Positions 44,807-52,906 of a stretch of DNA of 64,000 nucleotides are shown piece after piece. Both the position numbers and the translations under genes were made by a program. Below the pieces are notes generated by a model. It did not search any database. It was given only the letters and a program-made list of their open reading frames with translations, and was not told the DNA's origin. Every line of letters starts with the position of its first letter. Within the stretch, counting starts at the first letter, position 1. This DNA comes from Streptomyces ferrugineus. Lineage in GTDB: Bacteria > Actinomycetota > Actinomycetes > Streptomycetales > Streptomycetaceae. Location: positions 8,841,001 to 8,905,000 of the forward strand of contig NZ_CP063373.1 in NCBI RefSeq assembly GCF_015160855.1, written 5' to 3'.

Positions 44807-45708
44807 TCACCCCACCCCTTCCGGCAGCACGACGGCTTCCCCGTAGGGCCCCGAGGTCCGCTCGGTCACGTCCTGGCCGTAGCGGATGACCCCGCTCCCG
44901 TACGGGATGCGGAAGACACACCGGAACGCGTGCGAAGTGATCTGATACGTCGAGGGGTCGAGGACGACCGACTCCTCGGCGCGCTCCACGGTGATCCCGC
45001 TCTCCGGCGCCGTGACGCCGGCCGCGCGCAACTGCTCCAGGGTCGGGGCGAGTTCACGTAGTGCCTTGCGTACGACGGCCTGGTCGCGTACGGCGGTCAG
45101 CGCGCCGGGCGTCGTACGGACGCGCAGTTCGACCCGCCGGTCCGACACGGTGAGGGAGACCGCGTCGCCGTAGTCGCCGAACGCGTCCAGCGCGGCGACC
45201 GGGTCCTCGACCTTGTCCGCGATCTCCGGGTCGGAGAGGGGCCCGTGCCGCCAGGCGGCGTCGCCCTCCTTGACGTACCCGGTGCCGTCGACGACGTAGA
45301 TCTCCTCGGACCTGGTCACGCCCTTGCTGGTGCGGATGCTGCCGGTGGAGTGCAGTGCCCACGGGTCGCCGGTGGTCCGGCGCACCTGCGCCGAGTAGCC
45401 GGCGCCGCTCTTCTGTCCGCGCAGGACCAGTTCCTCGCTCCCGCGCACGGTGAACCGCCAGCCCTCTTCCGCGGCCATCGCCTCCTTGGCCAGGGCGAGG
45501 AACTCGGCGGGGGTCTCGGGAGCGGGCGCCGGCTCGGCGGGGTCTCGGGAGCGGGCGCCGGCTCGGCGGGGGTCTCGGGAGCGGGCGCCGGCTCGGCGGC
45601 CGCGGTGGACCGGTGGCTCTGGCCGGAGGGCGGCGCGTGGTCCGTCGAGCATCCGGCGAGTACAGCGGAGACGAGGAGCGCGGTCGTCGCGGCGAGGCGC
45701 CTGCTCAT
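44807..45708 (-). pseudogene. Lipoprotein gene with a one-base frameshift in a G-run repeat
   Basis: The start (ATG 45708) encodes a lipoprotein signal with lipobox LAGC followed by STDHAPPSGQ and AEPAPAPETPA repeats. The long downstream domain (EFLALAKEAMAAEEGWRFTV ... VVLPEGVG, about 230 residues, LolA/LprG-like in appearance) is in another frame. The frame change falls in a 30-base repeat at 45506-45594, where the middle copy has GGGG instead of GGGGG. Adding one G joins both parts into one lipoprotein with three repeats. It may be a real frameshift, a phase-variable tract or a sequencing error. The ATG overlaps the upstream stop. Confidence 0.8.
45506..45594 (-). repeat. Three copies of a 30-bp repeat, middle copy one base short
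   Basis: Units 45506-45535, 45536-45564 and 45565-45594 are identical except that the G-run after GGC has five, four and five G. On the coding strand each encodes one EPAPAPETPA unit. Confidence 0.92.
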
Positions 45709-46136
45709 GCCACGACTCTCCGCGCCCGCCCGTGCAGGGTCAGATAGAAGGTCTGCAGCGACTCGGTGGGGCCGCCGGTGTCGAACCGGTTGTGGACCTT
45801 GCCCAGTGGGTTCCAGACCCGTCCGTCCGGCATGCGCACCCCGACCGGCTGGCCGAAGTACGCGCGCTGGTCGGCGTCGAAGTCCTCCCACACCGCCCCC
45901 GCGCGGCGCACGAGCACCTCACCGACGTACGCCCCGAGACCGAACAGCGTCTCCCGCGCCCGCTCCCGGTCGGCGCCGCCCTTGCGCAGTCCGTCGATCA
46001 GGAAGTCGACGAGGCGCAGGCTGGCCACGGAGTAGTCCAGCGGCAACCGGTTGCGCGCGGTGACTCGGGTGACGAAGCCCGCCGCCTGCGAGCGCATCTC
46101 CCGTGCGCGCGGTGCGCGTTCGTCCACTGTGCTCAT
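45705..46136 (-). CDS. Conserved hypothetical protein upstream of the lipoprotein/sigma unit
   Basis: A 143-residue soluble protein without signal or membrane span. Visible features: a charged N-terminus (MSTVDERAPRARE), NRLPLDYSVASLRLVDFLID, GLGAYVGEVLVRRAGAVWED, the hydrophilic YFGQPVGVRMPDGRVWNP and TESLQTFYLTLHG. No family recognised. The stop overlaps the lipoprotein start (ATGA), so the two are probably co-translated. ATG 46136 follows GGGGTGGAG. It is the first gene of the unit lipoprotein-sigma-anti-sigma and might modulate it. Confidence 0.7.
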   Translation of the reverse strand: MSTVDERAPRAREMRSQAAGFVTRVTARNRLPLDYSVASLRLVDFLIDGLRKGGADRERARETLFGLGAYVGEVLVRRAGAVWEDFDADQRAYFGQPVGVRMPDGRVWNPLGKVHNRFDTGGPTESLQTFYLTLHGRARRVVA

Positions 46137-46319
46137 GGGGCTCCACCCCTCAGGTCGGTCGGCGGCAGGACTCCTACCGGTCCTCCCGCTGACCCAGCGG
46201 ACGTGACCTCGTGAGCATCACGGGTAACGAGCGTGTTCATTCGCACACAGCGAAGTCACCGAACTCGTACAACTTTTCGGCGCCTGATGCGTCCGCGTGG
46301 GCACCGCATCCGCCGTATC

Positions 46320-47261
46320 TCAGGGAACGGCGGGCCCGCCCAGGTAGCGGCCGTCGCGATCGTAGGGCCAGGCGTTGGCGACACAACCGTCGAGGCCCTT
46401 GATCTGCTGCATCATCGCGGGAGCCGGCCGTCCCGGGCCCGGGCAGCCCTCGTGGCCGTGGCCGATGCGGTGGCCGACCTCGTGGTTGACGATCAGCGCG
46501 CGGTACTCCCCGATGGGCCCGTCGAACTCCGGCGACCCCAGCACCCACCGCTTGAGGTTGACCACCACGTCCGTGCCCACGCTGCAGTTGACCTCACCGC
46601 GCGTCAGCAGTCCCGCGGCCCCGCAGATGCGGTCCACCGTACCGGGGGTGGCGATCTTCACGACGAAGTCGTACGACCCGGAGCCGACGAGCTGGAAGGA
46701 GTTCACCCCGTCGTGGGTCCAGCCACGCCGGTCGGCGAGCACCGCGGAGATCTCGGCGGCGGCCGCGCTCGCGGAGACGTCGATGCCGCCCTCGACCATC
46801 ACCTTGTAGCGCCGGACGCGACTGCCGGTGCCGACGACCGACCCGTCGGCCTGTGCGGTGGTGAAGGTGCCGGGACCGGTGGCCGGGATGTCGATGGTGC
46901 CGGTCGTGGCCGACGGGGAGTCGGAGGGGGCCGGGGAAGGAGGGGGCGAGGACGAGGACGAGGACGAGGCGCTGGGGCTCTCGGAGGGGTCGGCGCTCGG
47001 CTCCGGGGCGGGCGGGACGTCGGCCTCGGCGGTGGGCGCCTCCAGCATGTCCCCCGCGTCGTCGGCCACCGCCCGGTCGTCGGCACGGCCGCCCTGCCAG
47101 TACGCGACGGCGGCCCCGGACGCGAGCATCACGGCGGTCAGGGCGACCCCGGCCAGGCCGGTCCGCGCGAGGCCGCGGCGGCCACGGAACCGGCTCCGGC
47201 CTTCGACGCCCCTCGACCGAGGCCGCTCCGGAGGTATCGGCTGCTTGACGTGCTGCCCCAT
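46320..47261 (-). CDS. DUF3152 membrane-anchored zincin-like protein
   Basis: A 313-residue protein: basic Pro/Arg-rich N-terminus, one membrane span (LAGVALTAVMLASGAAVAYW, about residues 43-62) and a long Ser/Pro linker. An outside DUF3152 domain follows with RRYKVMVEGGIDVSA, GLLTRGEVNCSVG and a metalloprotease-like NHEVGHRIGHGHEGCPG. The H-E-x-x-H-x-x-G-x-x-(H/E) pattern suggests a zinc endopeptidase, though activity of the family is unproven by me. The C-terminal Cys (DGCVANAW) may pair with Cys in GHEGCPG. ATG 47261 was chosen because GGGGGA lies nine bases upstream; ATG 47291 is possible. Confidence 0.85.
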   Translation of the reverse strand: MGQHVKQPIPPERPRSRGVEGRSRFRGRRGLARTGLAGVALTAVMLASGAAVAYWQGGRADDRAVADDAGDMLEAPTAEADVPPAPEPSADPSESPSASSSSSSSPPPSPAPSDSPSATTGTIDIPATGPGTFTTAQADGSVVGTGSRVRRYKVMVEGGIDVSASAAAAEISAVLADRRGWTHDGVNSFQLVGSGSYDFVVKIATPGTVDRICGAAGLLTRGEVNCSVGTDVVVNLKRWVLGSPEFDGPIGEYRALIVNHEVGHRIGHGHEGCPGPGRPAPAMMQQIKGLDGCVANAWPYDRDGRYLGGPAVP

Positions 47262-47569
47262 TGGCGGAATGTCCCCCGTATCAGCGGTCATGTGTGTCAG
47301 CGGTTGCAGGCCCCCTCAACCAGGCAAGACGGCTAACAGGCGGGGTTCGTTCAGGTCAATTCGCCGGACAAGGCGCTGAGTTCGTTCCAATCCATGGCGA
47401 AGTGCCGCCAACTCCGCATAGCCGCACGCCTCGCACAACCATTGCGGCTCGCTGGAAGTCGGAGAGTCACAGGGATGGCATACGATGCGCACACCATCCC
47501 CCATAAAGTTCTCATAAGAGGTCCGTTCGCGGCATATCCGCCGCAGTCGCTCTGCTCGCGATCGGCGCG

Positions 47570-48385
47570 GTGGGGTGCTCGACGGTCTCGGACGCGGTCG
47601 ACAGCACCAAGGAGGGCGCCAAGAAGGTGGCCCGCCAGCGCTCGGTGTTCACGCTGCACGTCGGGGACTGCTACAACCCGAACTCCAAGGGCGAGGGCGA
47701 GGAGACCCTCGTCGAGATCGTGCCCTGCGAGGAGGCCCACACCGGTCAGGTCGCGGCCGAATTCCAGATCTTCGACGTGAAGACCTTCCCCGGTGACGAG
47801 GAGGTCTCGGCGATCGCCGACGAACGCTGCCCGGTCGAGGTCGCGAAGTTCGCCCCGGACACCTGGGCGCTGCCCAAGGGGGTCTCCCTCTTCTACTACC
47901 ACCCGACCGCGCGGAGCTGGGCGACCGGCGACCGCGCCGTGAGCTGCACCTACACCAAGGAATCGGGCAAGTTCAGCGGCTCGCTGAACACCGCGAAGAC
48001 GCTGAAGCCCGAGCAGATCTCGTTCCTGAAGGGTTCGAACGGCGTCTACGACGCCCTCTGGGAGAACCAGCCCGAGAAGGACGACGCCGAGCAGGACCTG
48101 CCCGGCTACAAGGCGCAGGCCAAGGCCGTCGCGGCCGCCCTCGACACCCACCTCAAGAGCCTGAAGGGCATCGACGGCACGGAGGTCGGCAAGCTCCGCG
48201 AGCAGCTCACGAAGACGGCCGGGCACTGGAAGAAGGCCGCGAACGCCGCCGACGTCGACACGTTCTACATCGCCTACGACTCGGCCTTCACCGGCATCGA
48301 CCCGAACAAGACGGTCGCCGCCCGCAAGGAGCTGGGCCTGGCCACCACCGTCCCGGCCGACGAGGCCGAGGTCTGGGCGCCCTGA
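47570..48385 (+). CDS. Septum_form-like lipoprotein with an abnormal start region
   Basis: A 271-residue frame opening with GTG in the lipobox itself (VGCSTVSDAV). The mature part has VGDCYNP and VPCEEAHTGQVAAEF, typical of Septum_form/DUF4333-like actinobacterial lipoproteins, then DERCPVEVAKF and a helical C-terminus. In frame upstream, AAVALLAIGAVGC is a good signal peptide, but no ATG/GTG/TTG lies between it and the TAA at 47504. The probable intended start ATG 47485 (MRTPSPIKFS, with AGGGATGG upstream) is in another frame, which suggests a small indel near 47510-47515. Otherwise a rare start is used. Confidence 0.75.
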   Translation: MGCSTVSDAVDSTKEGAKKVARQRSVFTLHVGDCYNPNSKGEGEETLVEIVPCEEAHTGQVAAEFQIFDVKTFPGDEEVSAIADERCPVEVAKFAPDTWALPKGVSLFYYHPTARSWATGDRAVSCTYTKESGKFSGSLNTAKTLKPEQISFLKGSNGVYDALWENQPEKDDAEQDLPGYKAQAKAVAAALDTHLKSLKGIDGTEVGKLREQLTKTAGHWKKAANAADVDTFYIAYDSAFTGIDPNKTVAARKELGLATTVPADEAEVWAP

Positions 48386-48394
48386 CGCCGCCGC

Positions 48395-48421
48395 GGGCCG
48401 CGCCCACCGAAGGCGCGGCCC
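48395..48421. terminator. Hairpin terminator
   Basis: GGGCCGCGCC pairs perfectly with GGCGCGGCCC around a 7-base loop, ten bases after the lipoprotein stop. Confidence 0.8.
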
Positions 48422-48816
48422 CGCCCCCTCACAGGCGAGCGCCGCCCATCACGGCGCCGCCTCCCCGCGCAGAACGGCCCGAGCGGCCGCCGCACCCCGT
48501 ACGACAGCCTGACCGGGCCCGGACCCGCTGCCTCGCCGGCCCGCGCACGGCGGCGGTCCCGGCACAGGCGCGCGCGTCGGCGACCGGCCGGAAGAGCAGC
48601 GCCTGCGGCACGGCGGCGGGGCAGCCGCAGTCGCCGGGGCGGCCACGGCGACAGACGGGCCTAGACGACTCGGCGTGCCTGGGCGAGTTGATCGGAGTCG
48701 ACGGAGGGGGTGTGCGCCGGAGGGAGGGAACCCGCCCGCCGGAACGGACGCCGCACGGCAACTTCCTTACATGCACGGTCACTTCGAGTGACTGCGATGC
48801 GGTTGCGATCTTTCAT
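48422..48816. other. Intergenic stretch without a supported gene
   Basis: Open frames exist on both strands here, but their translations are Arg/Pro/Gly-rich, without family motifs or ribosome-binding sites. I see no RNA gene or repeat. Confidence 0.5.
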
Positions 48817-49338
48817 TCACACGCGGGGCAGATGGCGGCCCACCAGGGCCAGCAGTCGCTCCCCGTCCTGTGGAGAGCGCAGCCCGCGCTTGGGCAGCAC
48901 CTCCACGAGCAGGATGTTCGGGTCGCGGCTGAGCAGCACCACGTGGTCGCGGGTCTCGTGGTAGCCGCGGAAGACCGACCAGCGCTGTACGAGCGTCACG
49001 TGCTCGGTCTCGGTCGCGATCCCCGCCTCGCCCACGGACGTGCGGTACTCGCCCTGCCAGGCGACCGTGCGCAGCGCGTGATGGGCCTGGAGGTGCGGGA
49101 TCGACCAGATCCAGGCGGCGCAGAAGACGGCGGCCACGAAAGAGAACGCGGAGCTTTCCGGTGAGGTCACCACCAGCACGGCGCCGGTCCCGAACAGCCC
49201 GGTCAAGCCCCACCGGACCAAGTGGAGGCGCCGACGGCGCTCACGCAGCCGGACGCCCGCCAGGATGTCGGCGCGCGTCGGCCGGTGGACCAGCTCGGCC
49301 GTGTCCTGTCTTCCGTCCCGCCCCATGTCCACGTCCAT
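48817..49338 (-). CDS. YcxB-like membrane protein
   Basis: A 173-residue protein (from MDVDMGRDGR) with two close membrane spans (LVRWGLTGLFGTGAVLVV and FSFVAAVFCAAWIWSIP, about residues 40-85). A C-terminal PH-like beta domain follows, with the YcxB pattern TSVGEAGIATETEHVTLVQRW, FRGYHETRDHVVLLSRD and LVEVLPKRGL. Such proteins are widespread and uncharacterised. Several in-frame starts exist: ATG 49383 has GAAGG upstream, while 49338 gives the usual family N-terminus. Confidence 0.75.
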   Translation of the reverse strand: MDVDMGRDGRQDTAELVHRPTRADILAGVRLRERRRRLHLVRWGLTGLFGTGAVLVVTSPESSAFSFVAAVFCAAWIWSIPHLQAHHALRTVAWQGEYRTSVGEAGIATETEHVTLVQRWSVFRGYHETRDHVVLLSRDPNILLVEVLPKRGLRSPQDGERLLALVGRHLPRV

Positions 49339-49581
49339 AACCATGAAGCGGGATCGTACTGCCGTCGTGCAGCGGGCGTTCATGGGGACCTTCATGCCGG
49401 CCGGAACCCATACTCGTCCGGTTCGGTCACTTACGACTGCTTCGCGCACCAGATCGAATCCGGTCTGCCTGCCGTGTTAGGTTGCGGCGCCTTTGGGAGG
49501 GCCGTTCCGCGTCGACCCCTGTGCGTCCGCGTTGAACGGCCTCCTCTGCCATGCCTTTCGCATGCCTACTGGAGGTGCTCC

Positions 49582-52035
49582 GTGGCCCCACGCCACCAGC
49601 CGAACCGAAGAAGACGACCACTCGTACGCGGCGGGCTCGCCACCGCCGTGGCCCTCGCCGCCGTCGGCGGAACCATGCCCTTTCTCCTGTCGGACGCCCA
49701 CGCCGAGACGTCCTCGCTGACCATCCCCGCTCCGAACCGCTTCAAGCCGGTCGCCAACCCCGTGTACGGCGCGGGACCCGGCGGCGTCGTGGAGCGCACG
49801 GAGGTCAAGGACCAGAGCGCGCTCGGCTACTACCGCTGGGCCCCGGACGGCGGTACGCCGGTCGACCTTCCCGCCTCGTCACCGTACGACGACGTCAACT
49901 CGATCGACGGAGGGGGAGGCAGCCACGTCTCCGTCACCAGCGGGGACGTCGTGGCGATCTACGACTCCCCGAACCGGGTGCGGGTGATGGACATGAAGTC
50001 CGCCACCACCACCCAGTACACGCTCCCCACCGGCCACTTCTACCGTGGCGTCTTCGGCTCCGCCGTGCTCACCGCCACCCGGGACGCGAACGGCGACAAG
50101 AACGTCCTGCACGTGCTGCGCATGGCGGACGGACAACTCACCGACACCCTCGTCACCGGGCTGAACGGCTGGGTCGCCGAGGACGGCATGACGCTCGGCG
50201 GCGACGACCGTTCGGTGGCGATCTGGTACGCGCACCCCGACGGCACCCGCGGCATCGGCCTGCTGGACCTGGCGACGGCCGCGGTCACCCCGGTGCTCTC
50301 GGGCGCCACCGGCGCGAACGCGCAGGTCGTGTTCTCGGACGCGTACGTCGCCTGGTACTCGCCCGAGGGCGGCAACACCACGGCCCGCGTCCTCCCCCGC
50401 GCCACCCCGCAGGCGGCCGACACCAAGGTCGAGCTCGGCTCGGGCGACGCCGAGGGCACCCCGCGCCTCGGGCTCGTCGGCGACTGGCTGCTGACCACGC
50501 GCCAGTTCCAGCAGGCCGCAGGCGACTTCCTGGCCCGCGAGGGAGCCCCGCTCACCGCGCTGCCGATCGCCGGCGGCGAGCCGAAGACCCTGCTGGCGCA
50601 CGCCGGTTGGCGTATGGCGCAGGTCCCGGGCGGCGGTGTGGCCGTCACCGGCGGCGCCTCCGCCGGGGACTGGGCGGTGCGCCGGGTCTCCGTCGGCGAC
50701 GACGGGGCGCCCGTGCTGCGTACGGTGCGCGAGGTGGCGCCCAAGGAGGGCAAGCTCAGGAAGCTGTCGCTCACGGCCGGGCACCTGGTCACCGCCGAGT
50801 CCGACACCACGTACCTGCCGGCGCTGTTCCAGCGGCAGCTCACCCTCGGCGCCGCCCCGTCGGCGGGCGAGCGGTCGCTGCTCGTACGGCCGGACGCACA
50901 GACCACCGGCGAGGCGGCACAGCGTGTCTACGACTCCCGGCAGCCGGTCGGCACCGGGGACGGCCATACCGTCGTCGCCACGACCGACGCGGACGGCGCC
51001 CAGGTGCTCGTCGTGCTGGCGGCGGACGGCACGAAGACCGTCGTACCCGCCGTGGACCCGCAGACCGGCGAGACGATGCCGACGGGCTCGGCCCACTACT
51101 CGGCCGTGCGCTCGGCTTCCGGCCGCTATGTGGTGTTCGGTGACAGCGGACGCGGGCTGGAGGACCGGCAGTACGTCGTCGACCTGGACGCGTCCGGCGG
51201 GCCGAAGGTGGTCCGGGTCCGCCAGGGCCAGGGCGGGCTCGCGGTCTGGGGCACCAAGCTGTGGATGCCGAGCGACTCGGACGACGGCACCCTCCAGGCC
51301 GTCGACCTCAAGTCCGGCGAGACGACGGTCACGGACCCGATCACCGACAACGGCTGCCAGCCGCAGCAGTTGCAGACGGCCGGACCCTGGGTGTACTGGG
51401 ACTGCTACCCCTCGGGATCGGTCAGCTCCGGCCACGGCGTCTACAACACGCAGACCCGGCAGTCGTCGTGGGCCCCGCGCGGCGCCCTCGGCGATGGCTA
51501 TGTGGTGGCGTACGACGGGAGCCGCGGCCGGCTCGGCCTGACCCCGATCGGGGACGCCACGCGCACCATCGAGGCCTTCACCTCCCAGTACGAGTACCCG
51601 ATCGTGGAGGCCGACCGCTTCGGCGGCGCGGTCGCGTACGCGAAGGAGAGGAGCGCCCGGATCACCGTGGTCGACTCGGGCGTCGCCACCTCCCAGGTGG
51701 CCGAGATCGAGTCGCGGGTCGAACAGTCCGTGAACCTCACGTCCACCGCGGACGCCGTGTGGGACGCGGACTGGCTGCTGTCCAAGCCCGTCATCGACGC
51801 CCAGGTGACGGTCCGGAACAAGACCGGCCGCGTGATGTTCACGGGTGCGGCCAAGGAGTACGCCGCCGCCGTGTCGTTCTCGTGGGACGGCCGGACCGGC
51901 GACGGCCGGTACGTCAAGGACGGCACCTACACCTGGGAGCTCACCGGCGCCCCGGCGGACGGCAGCGGCGGCGCGCTGAAGGTCACGGGCACGGTCGGGA
52001 TCAGCGGCGGCCAGGTCGCGCGTACCGCGCGCTGA
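49582..52035 (+). CDS. Large secreted propeller-like protein with C-terminal FlgD/Ig-like domain
   Basis: An 817-residue exported protein. GTG 49582 has an ideal GGAGG six bases upstream. The signal is twin-Arg-like (NRRRRPLVRGGLATAVALAA, cleavage near DAHAE). The body (40-720) consists of repeated beta-rich segments with Asp-Gly turns (VVAIYDSPNRVRVMDM, LVGDWLLTTRQ, VVFGDSGRGLEDRQYVVDLD, VYWDCYPSGSV), as in WD40/quinoprotein propellers. The last 95 residues form a FlgD_Ig-like domain (VTVRNKTGRVMFTG, SFSWDGRTGDGRYVKDGTYTW). It is a probable surface adhesin or scaffold; function unknown. It lies beside the RHS protein but on the other strand. Confidence 0.82.
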   Translation: MAPRHQPNRRRRPLVRGGLATAVALAAVGGTMPFLLSDAHAETSSLTIPAPNRFKPVANPVYGAGPGGVVERTEVKDQSALGYYRWAPDGGTPVDLPASSPYDDVNSIDGGGGSHVSVTSGDVVAIYDSPNRVRVMDMKSATTTQYTLPTGHFYRGVFGSAVLTATRDANGDKNVLHVLRMADGQLTDTLVTGLNGWVAEDGMTLGGDDRSVAIWYAHPDGTRGIGLLDLATAAVTPVLSGATGANAQVVFSDAYVAWYSPEGGNTTARVLPRATPQAADTKVELGSGDAEGTPRLGLVGDWLLTTRQFQQAAGDFLAREGAPLTALPIAGGEPKTLLAHAGWRMAQVPGGGVAVTGGASAGDWAVRRVSVGDDGAPVLRTVREVAPKEGKLRKLSLTAGHLVTAESDTTYLPALFQRQLTLGAAPSAGERSLLVRPDAQTTGEAAQRVYDSRQPVGTGDGHTVVATTDADGAQVLVVLAADGTKTVVPAVDPQTGETMPTGSAHYSAVRSASGRYVVFGDSGRGLEDRQYVVDLDASGGPKVVRVRQGQGGLAVWGTKLWMPSDSDDGTLQAVDLKSGETTVTDPITDNGCQPQQLQTAGPWVYWDCYPSGSVSSGHGVYNTQTRQSSWAPRGALGDGYVVAYDGSRGRLGLTPIGDATRTIEAFTSQYEYPIVEADRFGGAVAYAKERSARITVVDSGVATSQVAEIESRVEQSVNLTSTADAVWDADWLLSKPVIDAQVTVRNKTGRVMFTGAAKEYAAAVSFSWDGRTGDGRYVKDGTYTWELTGAPADGSGGALKVTGTVGISGGQVARTAR

Positions 52036-52055
52036 ACAGCGCTACCGGCGCCGGT

Positions 52056-52088
52056 CATGCCCCCGGTGAGGGGAACGCTGGGGGCATG
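52056..52088. terminator. Hairpin terminator between convergent genes
   Basis: CATGCCCCC pairs with GGGGGCATG around a 15-base loop, between the propeller gene and the membrane-protein gene at 52107. Confidence 0.7.
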
Positions 52089-52106
52089 AGCCGACGGACA
52101 CGCGCT

Positions 52107-52784
52107 TCAAGGCTGCGACCGCACGACTGCGACGCAGCAGACCGCGGCCAGCAGCAGCGCGAAGGCGGCCGGGCGCCAGCCCGCCTCCGCCGCCGAGCCG
52201 GGGAGGCTCCGGTCGGTCGGGGCGACGACGCCATCGGGGTCGAAGACCATGTCGAGGTGGTCGCCGGGCCTGGTGGAGAGCGTGCAGGTGCGCCACGCCT
52301 CGGCCGCGACAGGGGTGCCGTCGGCGAGTTCCACGGTGCATGAGTTCTGCACGTAGTCCCGGCCCTCGTAGCGATGCGTGTCCACCTCGGTCACCACCAC
52401 GCTGCGCGTCACGCCCCGCTCGGCCAGCACGGCCTCCTCGGTGATCTGGGGTACCCACCAGGCCAGCAGGGCACCGAAGACGGCCACGACGGCCACGAGG
52501 ACCCGTCCGGCGTTGGTGAAGAAGAGGTAGGCCGCCGCGGCGAGCGCGACGGCGATGCCGGCCACCAGCGCCGGGAGGCGGTGGCCGGTGAGAACCCCGG
52601 CGACGCCGCTGCCCGCGATCAGGGCCGCGCCTCCGAGTCCCAGTGCGATCCCCTCCACGATCAGGCGCCTCGGGGGCGGCCCGGTGAAGTTGGCGGGCCC
52701 CCACATCAGTGCACGGTAACTGGTGTCCGGCACGGCTCCCGGACGGTCATCGCCGTACTCGGGTCCGGAGTGTGCGTCGGTCAT
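52107..52784 (-). CDS. DUF3592-like multispan membrane protein downstream of the RHS gene
   Basis: A 225-residue protein with about four membrane spans: LIVEGIALGLGGAALIAGSG, LPALVAGIAVALAAAAYLFF, VLVAVVAVFGALLAWWV and a C-terminal AAFALLLAAVCCVAVV. The exposed domain between spans 3 and 4 (VVVTEVDTHRYEGRDYVQNS, PVAAEAWRTC ... GDHLDMVFDPDG) follows the DUF3592 pattern. ATG 52784 follows AGGAACGG. It lies 122 bases downstream of the RHS gene on the same strand, the place where toxin-immunity genes often sit, but a strong hairpin separates them. Function unknown. Confidence 0.75.
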   Translation of the reverse strand: MTDAHSGPEYGDDRPGAVPDTSYRALMWGPANFTGPPPRRLIVEGIALGLGGAALIAGSGVAGVLTGHRLPALVAGIAVALAAAAYLFFTNAGRVLVAVVAVFGALLAWWVPQITEEAVLAERGVTRSVVVTEVDTHRYEGRDYVQNSCTVELADGTPVAAEAWRTCTLSTRPGDHLDMVFDPDGVVAPTDRSLPGSAAEAGWRPAAFALLLAAVCCVAVVRSQP

Positions 52785-52843
52785 GGTGTCCGTTCCTGTG
52801 TGCTGGTGCCGTCGACCTGCCCGGTCGGCGGCCGCAGAAGAGT

Positions 52844-52882
52844 CGCACCGGGGGCGGACGGTGTCCACCCGCCCCCGGTGCG
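52844..52882. terminator. Hairpin between the RHS gene and the membrane-protein gene
   Basis: CGCACCGGGGGCGG pairs perfectly with CCGCCCCCGGTGCG around an 11-base loop, 24 bases after the RHS stop. Confidence 0.8.
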
Positions 52883-52906
52883 ATGGTTGTCACGGTGCGG
52901 TCGGCA

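Noticed and set aside
45506..45594. Programmed ribosomal frameshifting as the explanation of the lipoprotein frame change
   Set aside because: No slippery heptamer or downstream structure specific to the middle copy. A simple one-G deletion relative to the two flanking identical repeats explains it better.
48429..48782. A 117-residue minus-strand frame between the Septum_form-like and YcxB-like genes
   Set aside because: No ribosome-binding site, no domain and an Arg/Pro/Gly composition typical of noncoding GC-rich DNA.
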